This document shows, one piece after another, positions 19,695-29,356 of a stretch of DNA of 64,000 nucleotides. Source of the stretch: an uncultured Hyphomicrobiaceae bacterium (GTDB lineage: Bacteria > Pseudomonadota > Alphaproteobacteria > Rhizobiales > CALHAX01); NCBI GenBank assembly GCA_937931785.1, contig CALHAX010000002.1, positions 1 to 64,000 on the forward strand. Direction: 5' to 3'. Within the stretch, counting starts at the first letter, position 1; each line of letters opens with the position of its first letter. A program made the position numbers and the translations under genes. The notes under the pieces were generated by a model. That model had not been told where the DNA came from. It was given only the letters and a program-made list of their open reading frames with translations, and did not search any database.

Positions 19695-20672
19695 TCATCC
19701 TGTGAGCAGGACGGTCGATCCAGTTGTTTTGCGCGCTTCCAGATCCCGGTGCGCCGTGACAGCATCCTTGAGATCGTAGGTCTGATTGATGTTCAACTTG
19801 ACAGCACCACTTTCAACCACATGGATAAGATCTCCTGCTGTCTCCAACAAATCAGATCTCTGTGCAATATACGTGAAAAGCGTCGGGCGGGTCATGTAGA
19901 GCGACCCTTTGCCCGCAAGAAGCTTCACGTCAAAATCGGTAATCGGGCCTGAGGCCGCACCAAATGTCACAAACAGACCAAACGGTTTCAGGCAATCCAG
20001 CGAACCCAGACACGTTGATTGACCGATTGAATCGTAAACGACATCACATCCCTTGCCATCAGTCAGCTCTTTGACGCGCGCAACAAAGTCTTCGGTATTG
20101 TAGTTGATCATATGGGTCGCGCCGTAGGCCTTCGCGAGTTCGCACTTTTCATCCGTGCCCGCTGTGCCGATCAATGTCGCACCAATATGTTTGGCCCACT
20201 GACAGGCAATCAATCCAACGCCCCCGGCTGCGGCGTGAAACAACATTGTCGTGTCGGGTTTCACATCGAATGTTTTACGGAACAGGTAGCGTACGGTCAT
20301 GCCTTGCAGCATCATCGCTGCTGCCGTCTGATCTGGGATGGTATCAGGAATTTTCACGATACGGTCTGCTGCAATCAATCGATCTTCAGCATAAGAACCA
20401 ACGGGGCCCGCATAGGCGACACGATCACCAGATTTGAGATCATCGACGCCTGCGCCTACGGCCAGAATTTCACCTGCACCTTCCATGCCCGGCGTGAACG
20501 GAAGCGCCGGTTGCGGGTACGCTCCCGTGCGAACGTAGACGTCAATATAGTTGAGCCCCACAGCCGTTTGTTTCAGAAGCACTTCACCCGGTCCCGGCGC
20601 TGCGACAACAACTTCTTCCCACTTCATGACCTCAGGGCCGCCATATTCGTGGATGCGTATCGCGTGGGTCAT
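19695..20672 (-). CDS. NADPH:quinone oxidoreductase (zinc-independent MDR family)
   Basis: The 325-residue product starts MTHAIRIHEYGGPEVMKWEE, the typical Qor/zeta-crystallin start. The Rossmann region reads LFHAAAGGVGLIACQWAKHIGA followed by AKAYGATHMINYNTEDF, and the early part has GLNYIDVYVRTGAYP and FTPGMEGAGEI. The zinc-binding residues of true alcohol dehydrogenases are absent. It likely reduces quinones with NADPH. The ATG at 20672 is chosen over a longer frame because it gives the family start. It is followed closely by the YfcG-like gene. Confidence 0.93.
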   Translation of the reverse strand: MTHAIRIHEYGGPEVMKWEEVVVAAPGPGEVLLKQTAVGLNYIDVYVRTGAYPQPALPFTPGMEGAGEILAVGAGVDDLKSGDRVAYAGPVGSYAEDRLIAADRIVKIPDTIPDQTAAAMMLQGMTVRYLFRKTFDVKPDTTMLFHAAAGGVGLIACQWAKHIGATLIGTAGTDEKCELAKAYGATHMINYNTEDFVARVKELTDGKGCDVVYDSIGQSTCLGSLDCLKPFGLFVTFGAASGPITDFDVKLLAGKGSLYMTRPTLFTYIAQRSDLLETAGDLIHVVESGAVKLNINQTYDLKDAVTAHRDLEARKTTGSTVLLTG

Positions 20673-20825
20673 GAAACCGTTCCTGTGGATGGTATGCAAT
20701 AAGACTGGCACCGTATGCCTCGAGCACCGTATCGAGTCGCGTGGCAAGGCTCAAGAAATCGACGCACTTTGCGACTATACGTTTTCACGATTGGACTTGG
20801 CTAACATGAAACAGCGGCGGGACAG

Positions 20826-21281
20826 ATGAGCAAGGGCCTGGGGTGGATGCGCGCATCTGGTGCGCTGAACGGCATGCTGGCCGTAGGGGTCGCCGCGATT
20901 GCCGTTTGCGGCTGTGCGACTGGCAACACGAGTTCCGTCGCAACCTGTCTCGATGACAGCTCGTCTTGTATCTCCAAACGAAAATCGACACTGAGCAGCA
21001 TGCTTGCTGACCCCAAAAGGCAGTGGGTTGCACAAAAACCATCCCCTAAAGTCTACGCAACGGGTGTCCGGTTGTTCGCATGGCGCAGGACACAGAAGGA
21101 TCTGACCTGTAGCGAGCTACGCGCGGGTATTTCCGAAACAGGAGCGGCGCGCGCGACTTTATCCGGTGGCGGTTTGGCTGGTGCGTCGAAAACACGTATC
21201 GGACAGATCATCGCCATGAGTGACGATCTAAATACGGAATTGAAGCGCACAGCGCGCGGCAAACGCTGCCCAAAAGCCTGA
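20826..21281 (+). CDS. Hypothetical lipoprotein
   Basis: The 151-residue product has a hydrophobic leader (GMLAVGVAAIAVCGCATG). VCGC resembles a lipobox, placing the lipidated cysteine near residue 30. The mature protein is polar with further cysteines (ATCLDD, SSCISK, LTCSEL, KRCPKA) and a segment RLFAWRRTQKDLTCSELRAG. Similar 'lipoproteins' of unknown function occur in alphaproteobacteria, but I cannot name a family. It stops 3 bp from the stop of the convergent EEP gene. Confidence 0.65.
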   Translation: MSKGLGWMRASGALNGMLAVGVAAIAVCGCATGNTSSVATCLDDSSSCISKRKSTLSSMLADPKRQWVAQKPSPKVYATGVRLFAWRRTQKDLTCSELRAGISETGAARATLSGGGLAGASKTRIGQIIAMSDDLNTELKRTARGKRCPKA

Positions 21282-21284
21282 CGG

Positions 21285-22325
21285 TTATCGTTTTCGATCA
21301 GGCAGCCGAATGTCTACAACGAGTGGTCGGTGATCTGACCCGACCGCCGGTCCAAGCCGAACGCGTTCAAACGTTATTCCCTGCGACGCAAATACATGAT
21401 CGATCGCCAACTGCGGAAGTCCGCTCGGGGCTGCAGGCCAGCTTGGTAGGAAGCGGTCCATATGCATGAGGCCTGAACGGTTTCGAAACGTGCGCCAGTT
21501 CGACGACCAGCCCGTCAGATTGAAATCTCCGGCAACGACGACCGGTCCCAGAATATTCGCCTCTCGTGCAAGCCCGGCGATCTGCTGCACTTCGCGATAA
21601 TTCCCGAGATAGCTGTCTATCGGGCGCATGAGATGTACACCAATGATCTGCAACCCGCCCAATTCAGGCCCAAGCGTCGCCAGAACGGTTGGCGGTCCAG
21701 TTCGCAAATGGCGCGACAGAAACGATGTGTTCTTCAGCGGATACCGCGAGAGCAACTGCATTCCACAATAGATGACCTGAGAACACCCTGTCTGGTATGG
21801 GTAGCTCGTGGCCAACCGCCGCAGAACACGTCTCTTTTCCGGACCAAATTCCGCGAGCACGACGACATCCGCCTTGACCTGCTCAAGAAATGTAACCGTG
21901 GCATCAAGATCCTGATTTGAATGCCATGTATTCAAACTGACGATCCGTAGTGTTCCTTGCGCCGGTCGGGTCGTCGCATCGTCCACACCCAATGTGGAAA
22001 AGATCGCGATCACTGATGGCAACGCGATCGTTGCAACAGCAATTGCGGGCAAAGCCAGAACAGCCCGTATCGGCCACCCGCACCAGACTAGAAAAATCGC
22101 AAGAATGCCGCCAAATACGGCACCCGCAGCATGTAAACCAAGATGGGCGGCAATATCGAACACAGGCCAGATCGGACCAAGCATCGCAAGTCCGAGAACG
22201 CCCAGACCGGCAAGTAATGAGAGCGCACCAAGACCAACTGTCCCCAGCCCCAAAGCCCCGGCTTGCTCGTACCACGGCGTGCCTGCTACCACCGTCGAAC
22301 CGGATGTGCCGGTTTTCAGTTTCAT
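21285..22325 (-). CDS. Membrane-anchored endonuclease/exonuclease/phosphatase (EEP) family protein
   Basis: The 346-residue product starts MKLKTGTSGSTVV. It has about three hydrophobic helices in residues 25-115, then an EEP (DNase I-like) domain from about residue 122. Catalytic-type motifs are IVSLNTWHSNQ, VVLAEFGPE (metal-binding Glu), VVAGDFNLTGWS, AIDHVFAS and the final GSDHRPLVVDI (catalytic His). The domain should face the periplasm, as in other small EEP proteins with N-terminal membrane segments. The substrate is unknown (nucleic acid, phospholipid or inositol phosphate). It is divergent from the TPR-methyltransferase gene. Confidence 0.88.
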   Translation of the reverse strand: MKLKTGTSGSTVVAGTPWYEQAGALGLGTVGLGALSLLAGLGVLGLAMLGPIWPVFDIAAHLGLHAAGAVFGGILAIFLVWCGWPIRAVLALPAIAVATIALPSVIAIFSTLGVDDATTRPAQGTLRIVSLNTWHSNQDLDATVTFLEQVKADVVVLAEFGPEKRRVLRRLATSYPYQTGCSQVIYCGMQLLSRYPLKNTSFLSRHLRTGPPTVLATLGPELGGLQIIGVHLMRPIDSYLGNYREVQQIAGLAREANILGPVVVAGDFNLTGWSSNWRTFRNRSGLMHMDRFLPSWPAAPSGLPQLAIDHVFASQGITFERVRLGPAVGSDHRPLVVDIRLPDRKR

Positions 22326-22444
22326 GCGTAACGTCGTCCTTGCGATGGGTTTCAGGCAGTAGCCTGAACCCTGTTGGTACGGCAAACTCAACGTCACATA
22401 GCACCGTGACGTTTTCTTATCATGAACCGGTTGAAGGCGCGCCA

Positions 22445-24337
22445 ATGGTCCAGCTTCCGCAAAATTCCATCCCAGGCTCTGTATCCGGTGCGGCCATGCC
22501 CGGCGCCCTGCCACGCGCCAAAACGGATTGGGCCCGCCTTGCCGTGGATGCGGCCAAGGGTGGCGATTACCAGACGGCCATCAACCTGTTCGTAACCGCC
22601 ATATCTCATGATCAGCGCAACGCCGGGCTGCGGTACAACCTTGCTATCGTGCTGGAGCGCAACGGCGAGACCGATGATGCCGCTGTGTCATTGACGGACG
22701 CCTTACGCCTGAAACCTGGTATGCCGGAAGCTGCAGAACGTCTTTCGCGCGTGCTTTCGAAATACGAGATTATGGAACCCGCGCGCCTGGACGCAGCAGG
22801 TCTCATGAGCGCACTCGCCGTTCCAGATGTTGACGCCGAGTCCATTGGAAGCATGGCCATTTCAATCCTCAAAATTGGTGGTCCACTCAATGAGGCTCTG
22901 CAGAATGGCCAGTGGAGTGGGTGGGACGACACAGCTGACGCACTACTGAAAAGCCGCACAGCCCCTTTGCTACGAGACACGCTTTTTCTCCGCGCCATAT
23001 CCTGCCACACGAACCAGGATGCAGATGTTGAACATTTGTTGACCGCACTACGACGCACTGTTCTCAATCTCGCGTCTGAACGATTTGCGGACAAGACAGT
23101 GTTGGCTTTCGCCATTGCGCTGGCGCGTCAGTGCCTGAACAACGAACACGTTTTCGACCTGACCGATGAAGAACAGGAATCGGCGCTTGGGTTTCGTGGC
23201 GCCCTGAAGCTCACCGCAAAGATGGCGCACGACGACATCAAGGCTGCACTGGTATCCTTGATGTATGCCTCGACAAACGAGATCATGGCACACGCCCATG
23301 TGGACGGAAAACTACACGGCATGAAACCGAAAGCGCTTCGGGAGTTTCTTCTCCCCCTCATGGCGCGTGAGAAATCCGAAACTGAAATCGCGGAACAGAT
23401 TCCGCAGGTCGGCGCGCTGAACGGTGCAACCACCAAGAAAGTGGCAGCACAGTATGAGGATCGACCATACCCACGTTGGACAACGTTCTTCGCACCACCG
23501 GAAGGCTCGCTGTCCAGGGTGCTCCACAGGTTCATTCCGGAACACAGGCTTGCGTTCATGGCGCAACCGTTCAACGCGCTGATCGCTGGCTGTGGCACTG
23601 GACGGCACGCACTTGAGGCTTCCATCGGTTACGGACCAAATGCACGCATAACGGCGATAGATCTCAGCCGTCGCAGTCTGGCTTATGCTGCACGAGAGGC
23701 TCACGCCCGGCACATCCGTAACATCACGTTCGCGCAAGCAGATTTGCTTGACGAGACGGCCTGCCCAGGAACGTTCGATATCATCGAGTGCGTTGGTGTG
23801 CTGCATCATCTGGAACAACCGCTTGACGGGTTGCGCGCTCTGGAACGCCGCCTCAAACCTGGCGGCATCATGCAAATCGCGCTCTACAGTGCCGTCTCGC
23901 GCGAAGAATTGAGCGAGTTGCGACTTGAGCCGCAATTTCCGGGAATCGACTGTAGCGACGATGAAGCGCGCCGCTATCGCGCAAGTTTGCGGGACCGTAG
24001 TGCCGAAACAACTGGCGGTGAACTGACAACATCGCTCGATTTCTGGTCAATGAGCGGGTTTCGTGATCTCGTTTTGCATGTCAGCGAGCAGCAATTCACC
24101 CTACCCGAAATATCAGCAGCACTCAGCGAACTGGGCTTGGTGTTCCGCGGATTTACACTTCACCCACAGCACATTTCGGAATTCGAGGCCGCACATCCCG
24201 GACAGTCGTGGCCTGGCTCGCTCGAAAAATGGTGGGCGTGGGAGCAAGAACATCCAAGATTGTTCGACGGAATGTACAATTTCTGGGTCGAGAAACCCGA
24301 TCCGAACCAACCAGCACCACTCGCGATCAAGCGATAA
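22445..24337 (+). CDS. TPR-containing SAM-dependent methyltransferase
   Basis: The 630-residue product has TPR-like helices at about residues 27-100 (DYQTAINLFVTAISHD, LRYNLAIVLERNGETDDA). A helical middle region follows, then a class-I methyltransferase domain with its SAM loop LIAGCGTGRHALEA near residue 380, ITAIDLSRRSLAYA, and FDIIECVGVLHHLEQP with the motif-4 region. A C-terminal extension follows (FWVEKPDPN end). The ATG at 22445 begins MVQLPQNSIPG; the longer open frame upstream is antisense to the EEP gene and is rejected. TPR-fused methyltransferases of this layout are usually orphan and their acceptor is unknown. Confidence 0.88.
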   Translation: MVQLPQNSIPGSVSGAAMPGALPRAKTDWARLAVDAAKGGDYQTAINLFVTAISHDQRNAGLRYNLAIVLERNGETDDAAVSLTDALRLKPGMPEAAERLSRVLSKYEIMEPARLDAAGLMSALAVPDVDAESIGSMAISILKIGGPLNEALQNGQWSGWDDTADALLKSRTAPLLRDTLFLRAISCHTNQDADVEHLLTALRRTVLNLASERFADKTVLAFAIALARQCLNNEHVFDLTDEEQESALGFRGALKLTAKMAHDDIKAALVSLMYASTNEIMAHAHVDGKLHGMKPKALREFLLPLMAREKSETEIAEQIPQVGALNGATTKKVAAQYEDRPYPRWTTFFAPPEGSLSRVLHRFIPEHRLAFMAQPFNALIAGCGTGRHALEASIGYGPNARITAIDLSRRSLAYAAREAHARHIRNITFAQADLLDETACPGTFDIIECVGVLHHLEQPLDGLRALERRLKPGGIMQIALYSAVSREELSELRLEPQFPGIDCSDDEARRYRASLRDRSAETTGGELTTSLDFWSMSGFRDLVLHVSEQQFTLPEISAALSELGLVFRGFTLHPQHISEFEAAHPGQSWPGSLEKWWAWEQEHPRLFDGMYNFWVEKPDPNQPAPLAIKR

Positions 24338-24717
24338 CAAATCCGTGAACAATAAAAATACGACGTAGACAGCGCATTAAATTCATGATCGGTTAGTCTA
24401 GCTTTGCTCACGCAATGTCAAACGCATCTGCTCTCCAGGATGACGGTTCCCCCGACATTGATGCGGCAGCAGAGATATGTCGGCCCCGTTCGCCCCCCGA
24501 ACGCGGGCCCACTTTTTCACTTAGGTGTGTCAGACTTAAAGCGACTTCTACGAAGTAGAGGCGCCGGGATCATCATGGCGTTCGTAAAACGTTGTGTCAG
24601 AACTGGTGACCGCGACACAACGTGAACGGGACACCGGGATGCCAGTGGAGCGACCAGGACCGTCACGTAATGATTTCACTTGAATCATACGCGCTATAAG
24701 GCACGCCGAAGAGTGCT
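24338..24717. other. Intergenic region between convergent genes; holds a perfect inverted repeat
   Basis: This 380-bp stretch has no supported gene. It contains the 10-bp inverted repeat listed at 24589-24623, just beyond gatB. Confidence 0.5.
24589..24623. terminator. 10-bp perfect inverted repeat downstream of gatB
   Basis: ACGTTGTGTC (24589-24598) and GACACAACGT (24614-24623) are exact complements around a 15-nt loop. It lies between two convergent genes, so a bidirectional transcription end is the simplest reading. There is no T-run on either side, and a protein-binding site is an alternative. Confidence 0.4.
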
Positions 24718-26226
24718 TCACCCCTCGCCAAGATCCAGTTTTTTCGCCAGGATTTCATTCACGACAGCCGGGTTCGCCTTGCCACCCGTCTTCTGCATGA
24801 CCTGACCAACGAACCAGCCAATCGCTTTCGGTTTGGCTTTGACCTGCGCGACTTGTTTTGGATTTCCAGCAATGATGTCATCAATGATGCTTTCGATCGC
24901 GCCGCTGTCTGAAACCTGCTTCAGCCCTTGTTCCTCGACGATCGCTGCCGGTGATCTGCCGTCTTTCAGCATCACTTCGAACACGTCTTTGGCGAGGCGG
25001 TTGGAAAGTGTCCCGTCGCTGACAAGATCAATCAGCTCACCAAGATGCTCTGCGCTAACCGGGCTGTCCGCAATCCCGATGTCCATGCGGTTGAACGCAG
25101 CGGACAACTCGCCCATGACCCAGTTCACCGCAAGCTTCGGGTCGCGCCCTTTCGCGACAACCTCGAAATAGTCGGCGGTTTCTTTATCAGCGACAAGAAC
25201 TTCGGCATCGTAGCGCGACAGTTTGCACTCGGAAATGAGCCGTGCTTTGCGGTCGTCTGGCAGTTCGGGAAGCGCTGCGGCAAGTTCATCGACAAAGGCC
25301 TGTGAGAACGTGATCGGCAAAAGGTCGGGACACGGAAAATAACGATAATCGTGCGCCTCTTCCTTGGAACGCATGGCGCGTGTCTCTCCCGTGTCCGGGT
25401 CAAACAATCGTGTTTGCTGTTGGATCGTTCCGCCATCTTCCAGCACGTCGATCTGGCGTTGCGCTTCCGCGCGAATTGCCTCGCCGATGAAGCGGATTGA
25501 ATTCACGTTCTTGATTTCGCAACGTGTGCCATAGGGGGCGCCGGGATGTCGAACCGAGACGTTTACATCCGCACGCATCGACCCTTCGTCCATGTTGCCG
25601 TCGCAGGTGCCGATAGCGCGGAGGATCGCGCGGAGCTTCGTGACGTACGCTCTCGCCTGTTCAGCGGAACGAATGTCTGGTTTCGACACGATTTCCATCA
25701 ACGCTACACCGGACCTGTTGAGATCCACGAACGAATAATCCGGATGCTGGTCATGCAAAGATTTTCCGGCATCCTGCTCAAGATGCAGCCGCTCAATACC
25801 AATCGTAGCTGTCCCGCCGTCAGCGAGATCTAGAATCACCTCACCTTCGCCAACGATCGGTTGATCAAATTGCGAGATCTGATAGCCCTGCGGCAAGTCT
25901 GGATAAAAATAGTTCTTCCGAGCAAAGACGCTGGTCCGGTTAATTTGCGCTTTGAGGCCAAGCCCTGTGCGTACGGCTTGTGCGATACATTCATGATTCA
26001 CGACCGGCAGCATACCCGGCATTGCAGCATCCACGAGAGAGACCTGCGAATTCGGCGCGGCACCGAATTCCGTCGCAGCTCCCGAAAACAGTTTCGAGCA
26101 ACTCGCCACCTGGGCATGCACCTCAAGACCAACCACAACCTCCCAATCGCCAGTGGCGCCGGATATCAGGTTTTCAGGTCTGGCTGCAATCGTATCTTGC
26201 ATTTGCGGTGCACCTTCGGGCGACAT
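24718..26226 (-). CDS. gatB: Asp-tRNA(Asn)/Glu-tRNA(Gln) amidotransferase subunit B
   Basis: GatB is the kinase and tRNA-binding subunit of GatCAB, which converts misacylated Asp-tRNA(Asn) or Glu-tRNA(Gln) to the amide forms. The 502-residue product has [13 protein letters not shown] near the N-terminus and [36 protein letters not shown] and [19 protein letters not shown]-terminal GatB/YqeY tail follows, with [32 protein letters not shown]. The ATG at 26226 shares its last base (coding order TAATG) with the upstream chorismate mutase stop, so translation is coupled; an internal ATG at 26202 is an alternative. It is last in the gat operon. Confidence 0.97.
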   Translation of the reverse strand: MSPEGAPQMQDTIAARPENLISGATGDWEVVVGLEVHAQVASCSKLFSGAATEFGAAPNSQVSLVDAAMPGMLPVVNHECIAQAVRTGLGLKAQINRTSVFARKNYFYPDLPQGYQISQFDQPIVGEGEVILDLADGGTATIGIERLHLEQDAGKSLHDQHPDYSFVDLNRSGVALMEIVSKPDIRSAEQARAYVTKLRAILRAIGTCDGNMDEGSMRADVNVSVRHPGAPYGTRCEIKNVNSIRFIGEAIRAEAQRQIDVLEDGGTIQQQTRLFDPDTGETRAMRSKEEAHDYRYFPCPDLLPITFSQAFVDELAAALPELPDDRKARLISECKLSRYDAEVLVADKETADYFEVVAKGRDPKLAVNWVMGELSAAFNRMDIGIADSPVSAEHLGELIDLVSDGTLSNRLAKDVFEVMLKDGRSPAAIVEEQGLKQVSDSGAIESIIDDIIAGNPKQVAQVKAKPKAIGWFVGQVMQKTGGKANPAVVNEILAKKLDLGEG

Positions 26227-26534
26227 TAACGGCCCTTGCCTTGCATTTTTTCTTCTTCGTGCTGAATGAACCAGCCAACCATCTGTCGCCACAACGCTTC
26301 AGCGAGCTCCGGGGGTAGCCCCTTCTCTTCAGCACGCGCACGGACCTTGTCGAAAACCTGCTGGTTGCGCCAGGGCACGTTTGCGGGCGCATTTTCTGTC
26401 AGTTTGATTTCCCACGCCCGCTCAACATAACCAAACCGCTCGGCGATCAGGTCCACAATGGCATTGTCAAGGCGATCAATCTCGGTCCGCACATCTGACA
26501 TCTCCGCACAGTCTTTGGGCAACTTGTTCGACAT
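26226..26534 (-). CDS. Chorismate mutase, AroQ type
   Basis: The 102-residue product reads [25 protein letters not shown], then [31 protein letters not shown], the all-helical AroQ (type II) fold related to chorismate mutase and isochorismate-pyruvate lyase. The conserved Arg and Glu positions of the active site appear (R near the N-terminus, RxxxV(F)DK motif). It converts chorismate to prephenate for phenylalanine and tyrosine. Its ATG shares the T of TGATG with gatA's stop, and its own stop overlaps gatB, so it is embedded in the gat operon. Whether it is the cell's main mutase cannot be told here. Confidence 0.9.
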   Translation of the reverse strand: MSNKLPKDCAEMSDVRTEIDRLDNAIVDLIAERFGYVERAWEIKLTENAPANVPWRNQQVFDKVRARAEEKGLPPELAEALWRQMVGWFIQHEEEKMQGKGR

Positions 26535-28009
26535 CACCACCACCTTTCCGGACGCGGCGCGATGCCGGCCGCATTTTCGATCACTTCGGCTGCACGAAAC
26601 AGAGTTGGCTCATCAAACGGTTTTGCAATCAATTGCAAGCCGAGCGGTGTCCCCTCGGACGACATCCCGGCCGGAACCGAAATACCTGGCAGACCAGCCA
26701 TGTTCACTGTCACCGTGAAGATATCGTTCAGATACATCGCAATCGGGTCGCCAGATTTTTCTCCAATACCGAAGGCAGGCCCCGGCGTTGTCGGCGTTAA
26801 AAGCACATCGACTTTCTCGAAAGCCTTGTCAAAATCCTGTTTGATGAGTGTACGAACCCGCTGCGCCTTCAGATAATAGGCATCGTAGTAGCCGGCGGAC
26901 AGAACGTACGTGCCAATCAGGACGCGACGCTTCACTTCCCCACCAAACCCTTGCGCACGCGTGTTCTCATACATCGACACGATATCATCACCTGGGACAC
27001 GCAGCCCGTAACGAACCCCATCGTAACGCGCGAGGTTCGAGGAGGCTTCGGCCGGAGCAACGATGTAATAGGCCGGAAGGGCGTATTTCGTGTGAGGCAG
27101 ACTGACTTCATGAATTTCCGCCCCGGCATCTTCATACCACTTAATACCTTGCTGCCAGCGTTCCTCGATCTCTGCCGGCATGCCCTCCATGCGGTATTCC
27201 TTCGGGATACCGATCTTTAGCCCTTTGACATCCTGGCCGAGTGTCGCTTCGTAATCCGGCACCGGGACATTGACGCTGGTACCATCCTTCGGATCATGCC
27301 CTGCCATGGCACCGAGCATGATAGCGCTGTCTCGTACCGTTCGTGTGATTGGTCCGGCCTGATCCAGCGAAGAGGCAAACGCAACAATGCCCCAACGAGA
27401 GCAGCGACCGTACGTCGGTTTGATTCCGACGGTTCCAGTAAACGCTGCAGGTTGGCGGATCGAACCGCCAGTATCCGTGGCTGTCGCACCCAGACAAAGG
27501 TGCGCGGCAACGGAAGAGGCAGATCCCCCGGATGAACCACCGGGGACAAGGGGGGTTTCATCCCCTGTCCGCCGCCAGGGATTGACGCAATCGCCATAAA
27601 AACTCGTCTCGTTCGACGAGCCCATGGCGAACTCGTCGCAATTGAGCTTGCCGAGCATAATCGCACCCGCAGACCACAACTGCGTCGTCACAGTTGAGTC
27701 ATAACCAGGCTCGAAGCCGTCAAGAATATGACTACACGCTGTGGTGCGGACACCTTCTGTACAAAACAGATCCTTGATCCCGAGCGGAATACCTTCCAGC
27801 GCCGCGGTGCTCCCGTTAGCAAGGCGAACATCACTGGCGTCAGCCATGGCACGGGCCTTGTCCGGCGTCGGAAGGTTGAACGCATTCAGAGCCGCATTCG
27901 CCGCATCGATCGCGTCAATGTGTGCATCGGTCAACTCACGTGCGGAAAATTTCTTTTCCCGCAATCCGTCGCGCGCCGCTGCAATAGTGAGGTCGGTCAG
28001 TTCGGTCAT
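26534..28009 (-). CDS. gatA: Asp-tRNA(Asn)/Glu-tRNA(Gln) amidotransferase subunit A
   Basis: GatA is the glutaminase (amidase-signature) subunit that frees ammonia for GatB. The 491-residue product has the Lys-cisSer-Ser catalytic triad: Lys in [14 protein letters not shown], Ser in [17 protein letters not shown] and Ser in [16 protein letters not shown]. Length is normal. The ATG at 28009 ([15 protein letters not shown]) is preferred over one ten codons upstream. It follows a small membrane-protein gene by 11 bp and runs into the chorismate mutase with a 1-bp overlap. The nitrile hydratase cluster at 32477-34160 has no amidase of its own, but nothing links GatA to it. Confidence 0.97.
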   Translation of the reverse strand: MTELTDLTIAAARDGLREKKFSARELTDAHIDAIDAANAALNAFNLPTPDKARAMADASDVRLANGSTAALEGIPLGIKDLFCTEGVRTTACSHILDGFEPGYDSTVTTQLWSAGAIMLGKLNCDEFAMGSSNETSFYGDCVNPWRRTGDETPLVPGGSSGGSASSVAAHLCLGATATDTGGSIRQPAAFTGTVGIKPTYGRCSRWGIVAFASSLDQAGPITRTVRDSAIMLGAMAGHDPKDGTSVNVPVPDYEATLGQDVKGLKIGIPKEYRMEGMPAEIEERWQQGIKWYEDAGAEIHEVSLPHTKYALPAYYIVAPAEASSNLARYDGVRYGLRVPGDDIVSMYENTRAQGFGGEVKRRVLIGTYVLSAGYYDAYYLKAQRVRTLIKQDFDKAFEKVDVLLTPTTPGPAFGIGEKSGDPIAMYLNDIFTVTVNMAGLPGISVPAGMSSEGTPLGLQLIAKPFDEPTLFRAAEVIENAAGIAPRPERWW

Positions 28010-28020
28010 GTGTTCACGGC

Positions 28021-28470
28021 CTAGTTCTTGATCTTGCAACGGCGGTACGTGACCGGCTCTTTGTCGCCGGATCGCTTGGCCATCAGGGTCTTGTCCTTGT
28101 TCATGACCATGGACATGTGATCGATAGAGCTCTCACCCGTATCGAGACAATAGAGCGTTGCAACGTAAGTCTTGCGGCGCGCGACCCGATCTATGCGGGC
28201 ATATTCACACGACCATTCAAGGCCAAAAATCCCATGCCGATCAATTGTGATGGGCTGGTCCTCACCAACCAATGGCAAACCTTTTGCCTTTTCATTTTTC
28301 TCCAGTACATCACACCCGTCATCAGTCGAGTATGTACCCTTGAGGAAATACGCTTCGGCTTCTGCAACCGGGGTTGGCCCCCCTGCAAGCTGGGTCAATG
28401 CAAACCCCAACCCAACGGCTGCACCGAGCAGAACCCATGGCGATTTGATCCATGCGAGAACCGTGTCCAT
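28021..28470 (-). CDS. Hypothetical membrane-anchored protein in the gat operon
   Basis: The product is 149 residues. One hydrophobic segment lies near the N-terminus ([21 protein letters not shown]), then an extracytoplasmic-type domain with four cysteines: [21 protein letters not shown] and YRRCKIKN. The domain resembles small beta-rich periplasmic proteins, but I recognise no family. It sits three bases after gatC and 11 before gatA, on the same strand, so it is almost certainly co-transcribed with gatCAB. Its role there is unknown. Confidence 0.65.
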   Translation of the reverse strand: MDTVLAWIKSPWVLLGAAVGLGFALTQLAGGPTPVAEAEAYFLKGTYSTDDGCDVLEKNEKAKGLPLVGEDQPITIDRHGIFGLEWSCEYARIDRVARRKTYVATLYCLDTGESSIDHMSMVMNKDKTLMAKRSGDKEPVTYRRCKIKN

Positions 28471-28473
28471 GTC

Positions 28474-28761
28474 CTACTCCACAACCTTGGGGACAGCGAA
28501 ATAATGATCTTCCCGCACTGGCGCATTGGCGACAATCGTGTCAGCCATACCACCGTCGTTGACCTCGTCCACACGCTCAGGCGTATCCATCGCAACAACA
28601 CTGGTCATCGGCTCCACACCATCGGTGTTGACTTCGTCGAGTTGTTCGACCCATTGCAGGATGTTTGTTAACTCGCCTTGCAGCGCGCTGGCTTCATCAT
28701 CCGTCACCCGAACACGCGCAAGCCGTGCAATCTTGCGGACGGTATCGTTGTCGACGTGCAT
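28474..28761 (-). CDS. gatC: Asp-tRNA(Asn)/Glu-tRNA(Gln) amidotransferase subunit C
   Basis: GatC is the small stabilising subunit of GatCAB. The 95-residue product starts [19 protein letters not shown] and contains [25 protein letters not shown] and [14 protein letters not shown] at the C-terminus, all characteristic of GatC. The ATG at 28761 is chosen over an upstream start because it gives the standard GatC N-terminus. It is the first gene of the operon and is preceded by a good promoter (28784-28812). Confidence 0.95.
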   Translation of the reverse strand: MHVDNDTVRKIARLARVRVTDDEASALQGELTNILQWVEQLDEVNTDGVEPMTSVVAMDTPERVDEVNDGGMADTIVANAPVREDHYFAVPKVVE

Positions 28762-28783
28762 GCCGGAGTCCTTGTACAATTGA

Positions 28784-28812
28784 ATAATAACGGGTGTGCA
28801 GCATTCACCCAA
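28784..28812 (-). promoter_or_regulatory. Sigma-70-type promoter for the gatC operon
   Basis: On the minus strand, TTGGGT (28807-28812) and TATTAT (28784-28789) are exactly 17 bp apart. The -10 is 23 bp upstream of the gatC ATG. The -10 matches 5 of 6 consensus bases and the spacing is optimal. Confidence 0.55.
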
Positions 28813-28878
28813 ATCTCAGACTGAGTGACTATTGGGCTTGTTACCCTGCCCGCCAGAGCCTCGCAACAAGGACTTCCC

Positions 28879-29355
28879 ATGACTTCGAAAGCACCTGCGA
28901 CCGAACGCTTCTCCGCCGCCGCAGCAACATTAGGGTTATCCGTGACAATTGTTGAGCACGAGACGTCCAGTCGTACGGCGCAAGACGCAGCCGCCAGCTG
29001 CAATTGTGACGTTGCGCAGATCGTGAAATCCCTTGTTTTTCGCGGCGCCGAGAGCGGCCGACCAATCCTTCTGCTGGTCTCTGGTGCAAACAAAGTCAAC
29101 GAGCGTGCGACAGCCCAGCGGATCGGTGAAGCGCTGGAGCGCCCTGATGCGGCATATGTGCGCGACGTCACAGGCTATGCCATCGGTGGCATCCCGCCAC
29201 TCGGACACAAGCAACCAATGGCCACATACATGGACGAGGCATTGCTGGATTTCGTCACCGTTTGGGCAGCGGCCGGAACACCGAATGCGGTGTTCTCCGC
29301 AGTGCCCGATCAAATCGTCGAGGTCACTGGCGCGCATATCATCCGGGTGACATAA
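28879..29355 (+). CDS. YbaK/EbsC-type aminoacyl-tRNA editing domain protein
   Basis: The 158-residue product belongs to the YbaK/ProX superfamily, which removes wrongly attached amino acids (such as Cys or Ala on tRNA-Pro) in trans. Evidence includes DVAQIVKSLVFRG with the key Lys, SGANKVNERA, GYAIGGIPPLGHKQPM and VFSAVPDQIVEVTGA. Length is right for a single-domain member. The ATG at 28879 follows AAGGA closely. It is divergent from gatC and runs straight into the deacetylase gene (1 bp between stop and start). Pairing of two tRNA-quality genes back to back is notable but may be chance. Confidence 0.9.
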   Translation: MTSKAPATERFSAAAATLGLSVTIVEHETSSRTAQDAAASCNCDVAQIVKSLVFRGAESGRPILLLVSGANKVNERATAQRIGEALERPDAAYVRDVTGYAIGGIPPLGHKQPMATYMDEALLDFVTVWAAAGTPNAVFSAVPDQIVEVTGAHIIRVT

Positions 29356-29356
29356 G

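Noticed and set aside
21950-22444. N-terminal extension of the methyltransferase frame
   Set aside because: It lies antisense to the EEP gene and its residues show no folding pattern; the ATG at 22445 is the natural start.
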